64,000 nt of DNA from the NCBI GenBank assembly GCA_026168455.1, contig CM047426.1, positions 40,595,313 to 40,659,312 of the forward strand. The letters run 5' to 3'. Position numbers and translations under genes: made by a program. How positions within the stretch are numbered: position 1 is the stretch's first letter; each line of letters begins with the position of its first letter. Below, in pieces: positions 1 to 12,100 of the stretch. The notes beneath the pieces were generated by a model that was not told the DNA's origin, made no database searches, and saw only the letters and a list, made by a program, of their open reading frames with translations. The DNA is from Theocolax elegans (taxonomy: Eukaryota; Arthropoda; Insecta; Hymenoptera; Cerocephalidae).

Positions 1-2272
1 CGAATCATACACAACCTCCTCTTCCTCATCGCAATCATTCACTCATCCTTGGCCTGACCAGTCTGCATTCATGGATATGTCTCCATTTAATCATCAACCT
101 AGTCCGCATTCACGTCAAGTTCATTCGTCTAATAATATTCATAGCACTATTTCATCTTCATTATCATTTATATGTAAATCAATTTTATCCACTTTTGACT
201 TGCTAGCACCTGTAACTTTTCACTCTATCAAAACAAGCCACAAACCTTGGATTTCTTGGGAAATCAAAGAAAGTATTAAAGTCAGAAATGCAGCTTTTAA
301 TACATTTCGTGCTACAGGTACTATTGACGATTATACCGTGTACAGGGGTCTTAGAAATAAGGTCTCGAATACTGTTAACTCAGGTAAGTTCCACTTTCTG
401 GCAAAGAAACTTAGTAGCACGAAAGACCCGAAGAAGTCCTGGAAGTGCCTAAAAAACATGGGCCTCAGCTCTAAGACTAATCCATCACCACTCAAATTAT
501 TCACACTTCAGCAGCTAAATTATCATTATGCTTCAGTTTCAAATCATGTTCAACCATTTTCCATACAATCATTCTCAATTATAACATGCAATTCTTGTCC
601 CACATCACCGTCATCTCCCTCTTTTCATTTCTCTGCCATAACCGCGAAAGAAGTTCAGCGTGCAATTCGGGGAGCGTCCTCGAGGGCAGTGGGGATTGAT
701 GGCATACCTGTTGAAATGATTAAGTTATTAGAGCCTCAATTAACACTGCACATTGTTGACCTCTTTAATAACATGCTCTCAGTTGGCTATTTTCCGGAGA
801 GTTGGAAAAGGGTATCACTATTCCCACTGGCGAAGTCGGGCAGGGTAGAATCGTGCTCAGTTAGAAGACCAATTGCGAAGCTTTGCGAACTCTCGAAAAT
901 CTTGGAGAGACTTATACATAATCAGTTGTCTGAATATCTTGAGAAAAATCATATTCTTGTTGACAGACAGGCAGGTTTTCGCAGAGGGCACAGCACTCAG
1001 ACAGCCCTCCTGGGTGTCCTAGGATGACGTTTGGAGAGCCATTGATGGTAGGAAGATCACGATTCTCATCCTGCTTGACTTCTCTAAGGCATTCGATACT
1101 GTGCCTCATGGCAAGCTCAAGCAAAAATTGTGTAAGATTGGCTGCTCGGACAATGTATTAAATTGGTTTTATCGATATCTAGTAGGTCGTATGCATGCAG
1201 TGGAGAGTGAGAGGGGCGTGTTATCGGACTGGCTTGAGATAAATGCGGGGGTGCCTCAGGGCAGTGTTCTTGGCCCAATACTCTTTTCCATCTATATTAA
1301 TGATCTATCTAAAGTTCTTTCACACAGCGATTGTATGCTGTTTGCCGATGACGCCCAGGTCTACCATTCGTTTTTTCCGTCAGAATTGGAAGCAGGGGTA
1401 CAACGTATCACACAAGATGCCAATGCGGTAGCCCTATGGGCTCACACGAACGGATTAAAGCTAAATGTAAAAAAAACGAAGGTTATGATTCTGGGTAGTC
1501 AGGCCTTTTTATCGCGTATCGACTTGAACACTGCCCCGAAGGTAGGATTGGGAGCGGATTTCTTAAATTATGAATGTGAGGTTAAATCGCTAGGGGTCAT
1601 GATCTCTCCCTCTCTTGATTGGTCAAAACAGGTGTTAACCATCTCGAGTCGTGTACATGGATTTTGCATTCATTGCAATATTATAAAAAGTCGTTATCTC
1701 GAGGTCTTAGGAAGAAGCTGGTTGAAACACTAGTTTATCCGCATCTTGACTATGCGTGTGCGGTGTTTAATGATGTTGATCAGACCAGAAATCTGAAGCT
1801 TCAAAGGCTACTGAATGCTTGTGTCCGATTCGTGTGGGGGGACATAGCAAGGAGGGAACATGTAACTCCTTATAGGTTAAGTCTCAGGTGGTTGTCAGTT
1901 GAGTCCAGACGCTCATACCTCATTGGTTCACTTGCATAAGGCATCATTGCTCATAATTCACGTATTTACCTGGCTAATCATTTTATAAAATTAAATACGC
2001 TTCATCATAACCCTCGCACCTCTTCTCGTCATCCATCAAAATCGCTACATTATCTTCCCCCTCGTACTGAGGCTTTGAAAAAGTCATTTGTCATCACTGC
2101 ATCTAAAATTATTAACGAACTTCCTACATTTTCATTCGACACTTCATCCATCAGCCATTTCAAAAATATACTATTTAATCATCTGTTTGGACTTGACAAA
2201 ACTGCCTGGGAAAATAGAGTGCTAAATGAGGGCTTAACACCTCCACAGATCCCTCACCTCGATTTAGACTAA
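1..2272 (+). pseudogene. Decayed non-LTR retrotransposon reverse transcriptase (Jockey/CR1-like)
   Basis: The product would be the reverse transcriptase of a LINE-type element, which copies element RNA at the target site. The first frame (71-1027) is open back to the window edge, so any endonuclease domain lies outside. It shows the early RT motifs (GIDGIPVEMIK, then QAGFRRGHSTQTALL). A one-base frameshift near 1020 moves the reading to the frame holding LLDFSKAFDTVPHG, GVPQGSVLGPILF and the catalytic FADD (1341-1352). A second frameshift near 1660 leads to the thumb region (LVYPHLDYACAVF). An in-frame TAA at 1937-1939 interrupts the C-terminal part, which ends at 2272. The thumb/C-terminal style (HLDYACAVF, ACVRFVWG) is that of the Jockey/CR1 group. 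Two frameshifts and one nonsense codon make it non-functional. Family-level naming is less certain than the RT identity. Confidence 0.9.
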
Positions 2273-2479
2273 ATCTTGTCAATGTAATACTGCGTATATA
2301 TATAGGTAAATTTCGACGCAAGATGTGCAATAATTATTTATGTACGTGTACTATTTATTTATTATTTTGTATATTGCTACAGAGCGAATGCACAATACAT
2401 GCCATATTTAGCTTTAAGGGGGTGCCATACTCAACATTTTACTCCCTACCTTACCGACCGAGAAAATCTAATAATCTAT
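2273..2479. other. AT-rich tail region after the RT pseudogene
   Basis: This probably includes the 3' untranslated part of the retrotransposon. There is a short TATATATA run near 2296, but no poly(A) tail or microsatellite tail that would fix the element end. No gene is seen. An open frame at 2323-2736 has no recognisable features and runs into relic repeat sequence. Confidence 0.4.
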
Positions 2480-2740
2480 TAATTATTCATAAGCAAAATC
2501 ACCAGTTGCAAAAATATGAGAACGAACGCCTGCATTTACAAAACATGCATCTCTGTGCAAAGTTTCAGACTGAAATTCCATTGCTTTTTCGAGAAAAGTC
2601 TTACCAAAAATATGAGGTAAACGTGACCAATTCAATATTTTTTGGTCGGGGTTTTCTCGAAAACGTGAGAATATTAATGACTGAAATTTTGCACAACAAT
2701 AGACTACGGCAATCCCAAGGCGCCCGTTCTCTCTAAATTA
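2480..2740. repeat. Relic satellite-like units in head-to-head orientation
   Basis: The plus strand at 2636-2740 matches the core of the downstream satellite at low identity: TTGGTC, then TTCTCGAAAACG, CTGAAATT, GCAC and AAGGCGCC before TTCTCTC. The reverse complement of about 2480-2635 carries the same ordered motifs (ATTTTTGGTAAGACTTTTC, TCGAAAA, CTGAAA, GCAC, AGGCG), which are closest to the degenerate monomers at 24300-24650. The two copies therefore face each other about a centre near 2635, as in a foldback element or an inverted satellite junction. The match was found by eye. Confidence 0.5.
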
Positions 2741-3019
2741 ATTGAATTAGCAATAATTATTGTAGATTATATTACCATAAATAACATTAAAAACATAATT
2801 ACGATATTCTACTTCATATAGTTACGTCAGGTGGCGCTAGGTACGCTGCACCTCAAAGAACACATTACTTATAAAATTATTATCGCTAAAATTTATTTTA
2901 AAAAACACAATTTTCATGATGATATTTTAAAAGAAAGCATTGATAATTCATTATTGACTGTGAAGGTATCGTTGTGGCAATACAAAAACATAAATTTAAA
3001 AATCGCTAAAATTTTTGAA
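2741..3019. other. AT-rich spacer before the satellite array
   Basis: Low-complexity AT-rich sequence without a recognisable gene or RNA. A 90-codon open frame (2831-3103) runs into the first satellite box and has no family features. Confidence 0.5.
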
Positions 3020-3300
3020 ACGTCACAAGCGTTGACCATCGTGGTACGTTCGCGCGCGCCTTCGATATGTTGGACGTACCACCATGTACAAGTGGTAAAC
3101 TAACCTAAACGAGGTGAAAAGTCTTTATATTTTGGTCAGACTTTACTCGAAAACGCAATGACATTTTTATCTAAAATTCAGCATATAGTTAGGTTATTAA
3201 TAAATAAAGGCGCCTCTTCTATTATTTTATGCATCCAGCTTTATGTTTTTATTAATTAATAATCAGAGATTGCGTGTGCATCTCGCCGCGCGTTGACATC

Positions 3301-3342
3301 GTGGTACGTTCGCGCGCACGTTCGATGTCTCAGACGTACCAC
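3301..3342. repeat. Inverted-repeat box of the satellite monomer (example copy)
   Basis: GTGGTACGT at 3301-3309 is the exact reverse complement of ACGTACCAC at 3334-3342, giving 9-bp perfect arms around a 24-base GC-rich loop. The same arms recur in nearly every monomer, while the loop varies (CGCGCGCACGTTCG, CGCGCAGCTTCG, CTTGCTCGTTCG). In some copies one arm is changed (GCGGTACGT or ACGTAACAC). Confidence 0.9.
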
Positions 3343-4852
3343 CATGTGTAAGTGTAATCCTATAATGTCAGCAAGGTGGAAAATTTTTATATTTTGGTCA
3401 GGCTTTACTCAAAAACGCAATGACATTTTTATCTGAAACTCAGCATATAGTTAGGATATTAATAAATAAAGGCGCCTCTTCTCTTATTTTATGCATCCAG
3501 CTTTATGTTTTTATTAATTAATAATCAGAGATTGCGTGTGCATCGCGCAGCGCGTTGACATCGTGGTACGTTCGCGCGCACGTTCGCTGTCTCGGACGTA
3601 CCACTATGTATAAGTGGTAACCTAACCTCAACGAGGTGGATAGCATTTATATTTTTGGTCAGACTTTACTCGAAATCGCAATGACATTTTTATCTGAAAT
3701 TCAGCACATAGTTAGGTTATTAACAAATAAAGGCGCTATTCTCTTATTTTTTGCATCCAGCTTTATGTTTTTATTAAATAATTATCATAAATAGCGTGTG
3801 CATCTCGAAGCGCGTTGACATCGTGGTACGTTCGCGCGCACGTTCGATGTCTCGGACGTACCACCATGTGTAAGTGTAATCCTATAATGTCAGCGAGGTG
3901 CAAAATCTTTTTATTTTTGGTCAGACTTTACTCGAAAACGCAATGACATTTTTATCTGAAATTCAGCATATAGTTAGGTTATTAATAAATAAAGGCGCCT
4001 CTTCTCTTATTTTTTGCATCCAGCTTTATGTCTTTATTAAATAATTATCATAAATAGCGTGTGCATCTCGCAGCGCGTTGACATCGCGGTACGTTCGCGC
4101 GCAGCTTCGATGTCTCGGACGTAACACTGTGTATAAGTGGTAACCTAACCTCAACGAGGTGGATAGCATTTATATTTTTGGTCAGACTTTACTCGAAAAC
4201 GCAATAACTTTTTTATCTAAAATTCAGCATATAGTTAGGTTATTAATAAATAAAGGCGCTATTCTCTTATTTTTTGCATCGAGCCTTATGTTTTTATTAA
4301 ATAATTATCATAAATAGCGTGTGCATCTCGAAGCGCGTTGACATCGTGGTACGTTCGCGCGCACGTTCGATGTCTCGGACGTACCACCATGTGTAAGTGT
4401 AATCCTATAATGTCAGCGAGGTGGAAAGTCTTTTTATTTTTGGTCAGACTTTACTCGAAAACGCAATGACATATTTATCTGAAATTCATCATATAGTTAG
4501 GTTATTAATAAATAAAGGCGCCTCTTCTCTTATTTTTTGCATCCAGCTTTATGTCTTTATTAAATAATTATCATAAATAGCGTGTGCATCTCGCAGCGCG
4601 TTGACATCGCGGTACGTTCGCGCGCAGCTTCGATGTCTCGGACGTAACACTGTGTATAAGTGGTAACCTAACCTCAACGAGGTGGATAGCATTTATATTT
4701 TTGGTCAGACTTTACTCGAAAACGCAATGACTTTTTTATCTAAAATTCAGCATATAGTTAGGTTATTAATAAATAAAGGCGCCTCTTCTTTAATTTTTTG
4801 CATCCAGCTTTATGTTTTTATTAAATAATTATCATAAATAGCGTGTGGAACT

Positions 4853-7800
4853 CGCAGCGTGTTGACATCGTGGTACGTTCGCTTGCTCGTTCGATGTCTC
4901 AGACGTACCACCATGTGTAAGTGTAATCCTATAATGTCAGCGAGGTGTAAAATTTTTATATTTTTGGTCAGGCTTTACTCAAAAACGCAATGACATATTT
5001 ATCTGAAACTCAGCATATAGTTAGGATATTAATAAATAAAGGCGCCTCTTCTCTTATTTTATGCATCCAGCTTTATGTTTTTATTAATTAATAATCAGAG
5101 ATTGCGTGTGCATCTCGCAGCGCGTTGACATCGTGGTACGTTCGCGCGCAACGTTCGCTGTCTCGGACGTACCACTATGTGTAAGCAAGTGGGTTCTATT
5201 CTCAACGAGGTGGAAAATCTTTATATTTTGGTCAGACTTTACTCGAAAACGCAATGACATTTTATCTAATTTCAGCATATAGTTAGGTTATTAATAATAA
5301 AGGCGCCTCTTCTTTTACCACTATGTATAAGTGGTAACCTAACCCTCAACGAGGTGGATAGCATTTATATTTTTGGTCAGACTTTACTCGAAATCGCAAT
5401 GACATTTTTATCTGAAATTCAGCACATAGTTAGGTTATTAACAAATAAAGGCGCTATTCTCTTATTTTTTGCATCCAGCTTTATGTTTTTATTAAATAAT
5501 TATCATAAATAGCGTGTGCATCTCGAAGCGCGTTGACATCGTGGTACGTTCGCGCGCACGTTCGATGTCTCGGACGTACCACCATGTGTAAGTGTAATCC
5601 TATAATGTCAGCGAGGTGCAAAATCTTTTTATTTTTGGTCAGACTTTACTCGAAAACGCAATGACATTTTTATCTGAAATTCAGCATATAGTTAGGTTAT
5701 TAATAAATAAAGGCGCCTCTTCTCTTATTTTTTGCATCCAGCTTTATGTCTTATTAAATAATTATCAGTAAATAGCGTGTGCATCTCGCAGCGTGTTGGC
5801 ATCGCGGTACGTTCGCGCGCAGCTTCGATGTCTCGGACGTACCACTGTGTATAAGTGGTAACCTAACCTCAACGAGGTGGATAGCATTTATATTTTTGGT
5901 CAGACTTTACTCGAAAACGCAATAACTTTTTTATCTAAAATTCAGCATATAGTTAGGTTATTAATAAATAAAGGCGCCTCTTCTTTATTTTTTGCATCCA
6001 GCTTTATGTTTTTATTAAATAATTATCATAAATAGCGTGTGGAATCTCGCAGCGTGTTGACATCGTGGTACGTTCGCGTGCATCGTTCGATGTCTCGACG
6101 TACCACCATGTGTAAGTGTAATCCTATAATGTCAGCGAGGTGGAAAGTCTTTTATATTTTTGGTCAGACTTTACTCGAAAACGCAATGACATATTTATCT
6201 GAAATTCATCATATAGTTAGGTATTAATAAATAAAGGCCCTCTTCTCTTATTTTTTGCATCCAGCTTATGTCTTTATTAAATAATTATCATAAATAGCGT
6301 GTGCATCTCGCAGCGCGTTGACATCGCGGTACGTTCGCGCGCAGCTTCGATGTCTCGGACGTAACACTGTGTATAAGTGGTAACCTAACCTCAACGAGGT
6401 GGATAGCATTTATATTTTTGGTCAGACTTTACTCGAAAACGCAATGACTTTTTTATCTAAAATTCAGCATATAGTTAGGTTATTAATAAATAAAGGCGCC
6501 TCTTCTTTAATTTTTTGCATCCAGCTTTATGTTTTTATTAAATAATTATCATAAATAGCGTGTGGAACTCGCAGCGTGTTGACATCGTGGTACGTTCGCT
6601 TGCTCGTTCGATGTCTCAGACGTACCACCATGTGTAAGTGTAATCCTATAATGTCAGCGAGGTGTAAAATTTTTATATTTTTGGTCAGGCTTTACTCAAA
6701 AACGCAATGACATATTTATCTGAAACTCAGCATATAGTTAGGATATTAATAAATAAAGGCGCCTCTTCTCTTATTTTATGCATCCAGCTTTATGTTTTTA
6801 TTAATAATAATCAGAGATTGCGTGTGCATCTCGCAGCGCGTTGACATCGTGGTACGTTCGCGCGCACGTTCGCTGTCTCGGACGTACCACTATGTGTATA
6901 AGTGGGTTACCTATTCCTCAACGAGGTGGAATAGCATTTATATTTTTGGTCAGACTTTACTCGAAAACGCAATGACATTTTTATCTAATTCAGCATATAG
7001 TTAGGTTATTAATAAATAAAGGCGCCTCTTCTTTTATTTTTTGCATCCAGCTTTATGTTTTTATTAAATAATTATCATAAATAGCGTGTGCATCTCGAAG
7101 CGCGTTGACATCGTGGTACGTTCGCGCGCACGTTCGATGTCTCGGACGTACCACCATGTGTAAGTGTAATCCTATAATGTCAGCGAGGTGCAAAATCTTT
7201 TTATTTTTGGTCAGACTTTACTCGAAAACGCAATGACATTTTTATCTGAAATTCAGCATATAGTTAGGTTATTAATAAATAAAGGCGCCTCTTCTCTTAT
7301 TTTTTGCATCCAGCTTTATGTCTTTATTAAATAATTATCATAAATAGCGTGTGCATCTCGCAGCGCGTTGACATCGCGGTACGTTCGCGCGCAGCTTCGA
7401 TGTCTCGGACGTACCACTGTGTATAAGTGGTAACCTAACCTCAACGAGGTGGATAGCATTTATATTTTTGGTCAGACTTTACTCGAAAACGCAATGAACT
7501 TTTTATCTAAAATTCAGCATATAGTTAGGTTATTAATAAATAAAGGCGCCTCTTCTTTATTTTTGCATCCAGCTTTATGTATTTATTAAATAATTATCAT
7601 AAATAGCGTGTGGAACTCGCAGCGTGTTGACATCGTGGTACGTTCGCTTGCTCGTTCGATGTTTCAGACGTACCACCATGTGTAAGTGTAATCCTATAAT
7701 GTCAGCGAGGTGGAAAATTTTTATATTTTTGGTCAGGCTTACTCAAAAACGCAATGACATTTTTATCTGAAATTCATCATATAGTTAGGTTATTAATAAA

Positions 7801-9178
7801 TAAAGGCGCCTCTTCTCTTATTTTTTGCATCCAGCTTTATGTCTTTATTAAATAATTATCATAAATAGCGTGTGCATCTCGCAGCGCGTTGACATCGCGG
7901 TACGTTCGCGCGCAGCTTCGATGTCTCGGACGTAACACTGTGTATAAGTGGTAACCTAACCTCAACGAGGTGGATAGCATTTATATTTTTGGTCAGACTT
8001 TACTCGAAAACGCAATGACTTTTTATCTAAAATTCAGCATATAGTTAGGTTATTAATAAATAAAGGCGCCTCTTCTTTAATTTTTGCATCCAGCTTTATG
8101 TTTTTATTAAATAATTATCATAAATAGCGTGTGGAACTCGCAGCGTGTTGACATCGTGGTACGTTCGCTTGCTCGTTCGATGTCTCAGACGTACCACCAT
8201 GTGTAAGTGTAATCCTATAATGTCAGCGAGGTGTAAAATTTTTATATTTTTGGTCAGGCTTTACTCAAAAACGCAATGACATATTTATCTGAAACTCAGC
8301 ATATAGTTAGGATATTAATAAATAAAGGCGCCTCTTCTCTTATTTTATGCATCCAGCTTTATGTTTTTATTAATTAATAATCAGAGATTGCGTGTGCATC
8401 TCGCAGCGCGTTGACATCGTGGTACGTTCGCGCGCACGTTCGCTGTCTCGGACGTACCACTATGTGTAAGCAAGTGGGTTCTATTCTCAACGAGGTGGAA
8501 AATCTTTATATTTTTGGTCAGACTTTACTCGAAAACGCAATGACATTTTTATCTAATTTCAGCATATAGTTAGGTTATTAATAAATAAAGGCGCCTCTTC
8601 TTTTATTTTTTGCATCCCGCTTTATGTTTTTGTTAAATAATTATCATAAATAGCGTGTGCATCTCGAAGCGCGTTGACATCGTGGTACGTTCGCGCGCAC
8701 GTTCGATGTCTCGGACGTACCACCATGTGTAAGTGTAATCCTATAATGTCAGCGAGGTGCAAAATCTTTTTATTTTTGGTCAGACTTTACTCGAAAACGC
8801 AATGACATTTTTATCTGAAATTCAGCATATAGTTAGGTTATTAATAAATAAAGGCGCCTCTACTCGTATTTTTTGCATCCAGCTTTATGTCTTTATTAAA
8901 TAATTATCGTAAATAGCGTGTGCATCTCGCAGCGTGTTGGCATCGCGGTACGTTCGCGCGCAGCTTCGATGTCTCGGACGTACCACTGTGTATAAGTGGT
9001 AACCTAACCTCAACGAGGTGGATAGCATTTATATTTTTGGTCAGACTTTACTCGAAAACGCAATAACTTTTTTATCTAAAATTCAGCATATAGTTAGGTT
9101 ATTAATAAATAAAGGCGCCTCTTCTTTTATTTTTTGCATCCAGCTTTATGTTTTTATTAAATAATTATCATAAATAGC
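4853..9178. repeat. Six-monomer higher-order repeat zone (about 1.57 kb period)
   Basis: A distinctive variant (GTGTGGAACTCGCAGCGTG, the CTTGCTCG loop, then AGGTGTAAAATTTTTATATT and CATATTTATCTGAAACTC) starts at 4853, 6560 and 8129. The last interval is 1569 bp, or six monomers. The first is 1707 bp because of an additional partial monomer. A truncated monomer joint is visible near 5318, where TCTTCTTTTA is joined directly to CCACTATGTATAAGTGG, losing about half a unit. Confidence 0.75.
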
Positions 9179-12100
9179 GTGTGGAACTCGCAGCGTGTTG
9201 ACATCGTGGTACGTTCGCTTGCTCGTTCGATGTCTCAGACGTACCACCATGTGTAAGTGTAATCCTATAATGTCAGCGAGGTGGAAAATTTTTATATTTT
9301 TGGTCAGCATTACTCAAAAACGCAATGACATTTTTATCTGAAACTCAGCATATAGTTAGGATATTAATAAATAAAGGCCCCTTCTCTTATTTTATGCATC
9401 CAGCTTTATGTTTTTATTAATTAATAATCAGAGATTGCGTGTGCATCGCGCAGCGCGTTGACATCGTGGTACGTTCGCGCGCACGTTCGCTGTCTCGGAC
9501 GTACCACTATGTGTAAGTAAGTGGGATCTATTCTCAACGAGGTGGAAAATCTTTATATTTTTGGTCAGACTTTACTCGAAAACACAATGACATTTTTATC
9601 TAAAATTCAGCATATAGTTAGGTTATTAATAAATAAAGGCCCCTCTTCTCTTATTTTTTGCATCCAGCTTTATGTTTTTGTTAAATAATTATCATAAATA
9701 GCGTGTGCATCTCGCAGCGCGTTGACATCGTAGTACGTTCGCGCGCACCTGCGAAGTCTCGGACGTACCACTATGTATAAGTGGTAACCTAACCTCAACG
9801 AGGTGGATAGCATTTATATTTTTGGTCAGACTTTACTCGAAATCGCAATGACATTTTTATCTAATTTCAGCATATAGTTAGGTTATTAATAAATAAAGGC
9901 GCCTCTTCTTTTATTTTTTGCATCCCGCTTTATGTTTTTGTTAAATAATTATCATAAATAGCGTGTGCATCTCGAAGCGCGTTGACATCGTGGTACGTTC
10001 GCGCGCACGTTCGATGTCTCGGACGTACCACCATGTGTAAGTGTAATCCTATAATGTCAGCGAGGTGCAAAATCTTTTTATTTTTGGTCAGACTTTACTC
10101 GAAAACGCAATGACATTTTTATCTGAAATTCAGCATATAGTTAGGTTATTAATAAATAAAGGCGCCTCTTCTCTTATTTTTTGCATCCAGCTTTATGTCT
10201 TTATTAAATAATTATCATAAATAGCGTGTGCATCTCGCAGCGCGTTGACATCGCGGTACGTTCGCGCGCAGCTTCGATGTCTCGGACGTACCACTGTGTA
10301 TAAGTGGTAACCTAACCTCAACGAGGTGGATAGCATTTATATTTTTGGTCAGACTTTACTCGAAAACGCAATGACTTTTTTATCTAAAATTCAGCATATA
10401 GTTAGGTTATTAAAAAATAAAGGCGCCTCTTCTTTTATTTTTTGCATCCAGCTTTATGTATTTATTAAATAATTATCATAAATAGCGTGTGGAACTCGCA
10501 GCGTGTTGAAATCGTGGTACGTTCGCTTGCTCGTTCGATGTTTCAGACGTACCACCATGTGTAAGTGTAATCCTATAATGTCAGCGAGGTGGAAAATTTT
10601 TATATTTTTGGTCAGGCTTTACTCAAAAACGCAATGACATTTTTAACTGAAACTCAGCATATAGTTAGGATATTAATAAATAAAGGCGCCACTTCTCTTA
10701 TTTTATGCATCCAGCTTTATGTTTTTATTAATTAATAATCAGAGATTGCGTGTGCATCTAGCAGCGCGTTGACATCGTGGTACGTTCGCGCGCACGTTCG
10801 CTGTCTGGGACGTACCACTATGTGTAAGTAAGTGGGATCTATTCTCAACGAGGTGGAAAATCTTTATATTTTTGGTCAGACTTTACTCGAAAACACAATG
10901 ACATTTTTATCTAAAATTCAGCATATAGTTAGGTTATTAATAAATAAAGGCCCCTCTTCTCTTATTTTTTGCATCCAGCTTTATGTTTTTATTAAATAAT
11001 TATCATAAATAGCGTGTGGAACTCGCAGCGTGTTGACATCGTGGTACGTTCGCTTGCTCGTTCGATGTCTCAGACGTACCACCATGTGTAAGTGTAATCC
11101 TATAATGTCAGCGAGGTGGAAAATTTTTATATTTTTGGTCAGGCTTTACTCAAAAACGCAATGACATTTTTATCTGAAACTCAGCATATAGTTAGGATAT
11201 TAATAAATAAAGGCCCCTTCTCTTATTTTATGCATCCAGCTTTATGTTTTTATTAATTAATAATCAGAGATTGCGTGTGCATCGCGCAGCGCGTTGACAT
11301 CGTGGTACGTTCGCGCGCACGTTCGCTGTCTCGGACGTACCACTATGTGTAAGTAAGTGGGATCTATTCTCAACGAGGTGGAAAATCTTTATATTTTTGG
11401 TCAGACTTTACTCGAAAACACAATGACATTTTTATCTAAAATTCAGCATATAGTTAGGTTATTAATAAATAAAGGCCCCTCTTCTCTTATTTTTTGCATC
11501 CAGCTTTATGTTTTTGTTAAATAATTATCATAAATAGCGTGTGCATCTCGCAGCGCGTTGACATCGTAGTACGTTCGCGCGCACCTGCGAAGTCTCGGAC
11601 GTACCACTATGTATAAGTGGTAACCTAACCTCAACGAGGTGGATAGCATTTATATTTTTGGTCAGACTTTACTCGAAATCGCAATGACATTTTTATCTAA
11701 TTTCAGCATATAGTTAGGTTATTAATAAATAAAGGCGCCTCTTCTTTTATTTTTTGCATCCCGCTTTATGTTTTTGTTAAATAATTATCATAAATAGCGT
11801 GTGCATCTCGAAGCGCGTTGACATCGTGGTACGTTCGCGCGCACGTTCGATGTCTCGGACGTACCACCATGTGTAAGTGTAATCCTATAATGTCAGCGAG
11901 GTGCAAAATCTTTTTATTTTTGGTCAGACTTTACTCGAAAACGCAATGACATTTTTATCTGAAATTCAGCATATAGTTAGGTTATTAATAAATAAAGGCG
12001 CCTCTTCTCTTATTTTTTGCATCCAGCTTTATGTCTTTATTAAATAATTATCATAAATAGCGTGTGCATCTCGCAGCGCGTTGACATCGCGGTACGTTCG

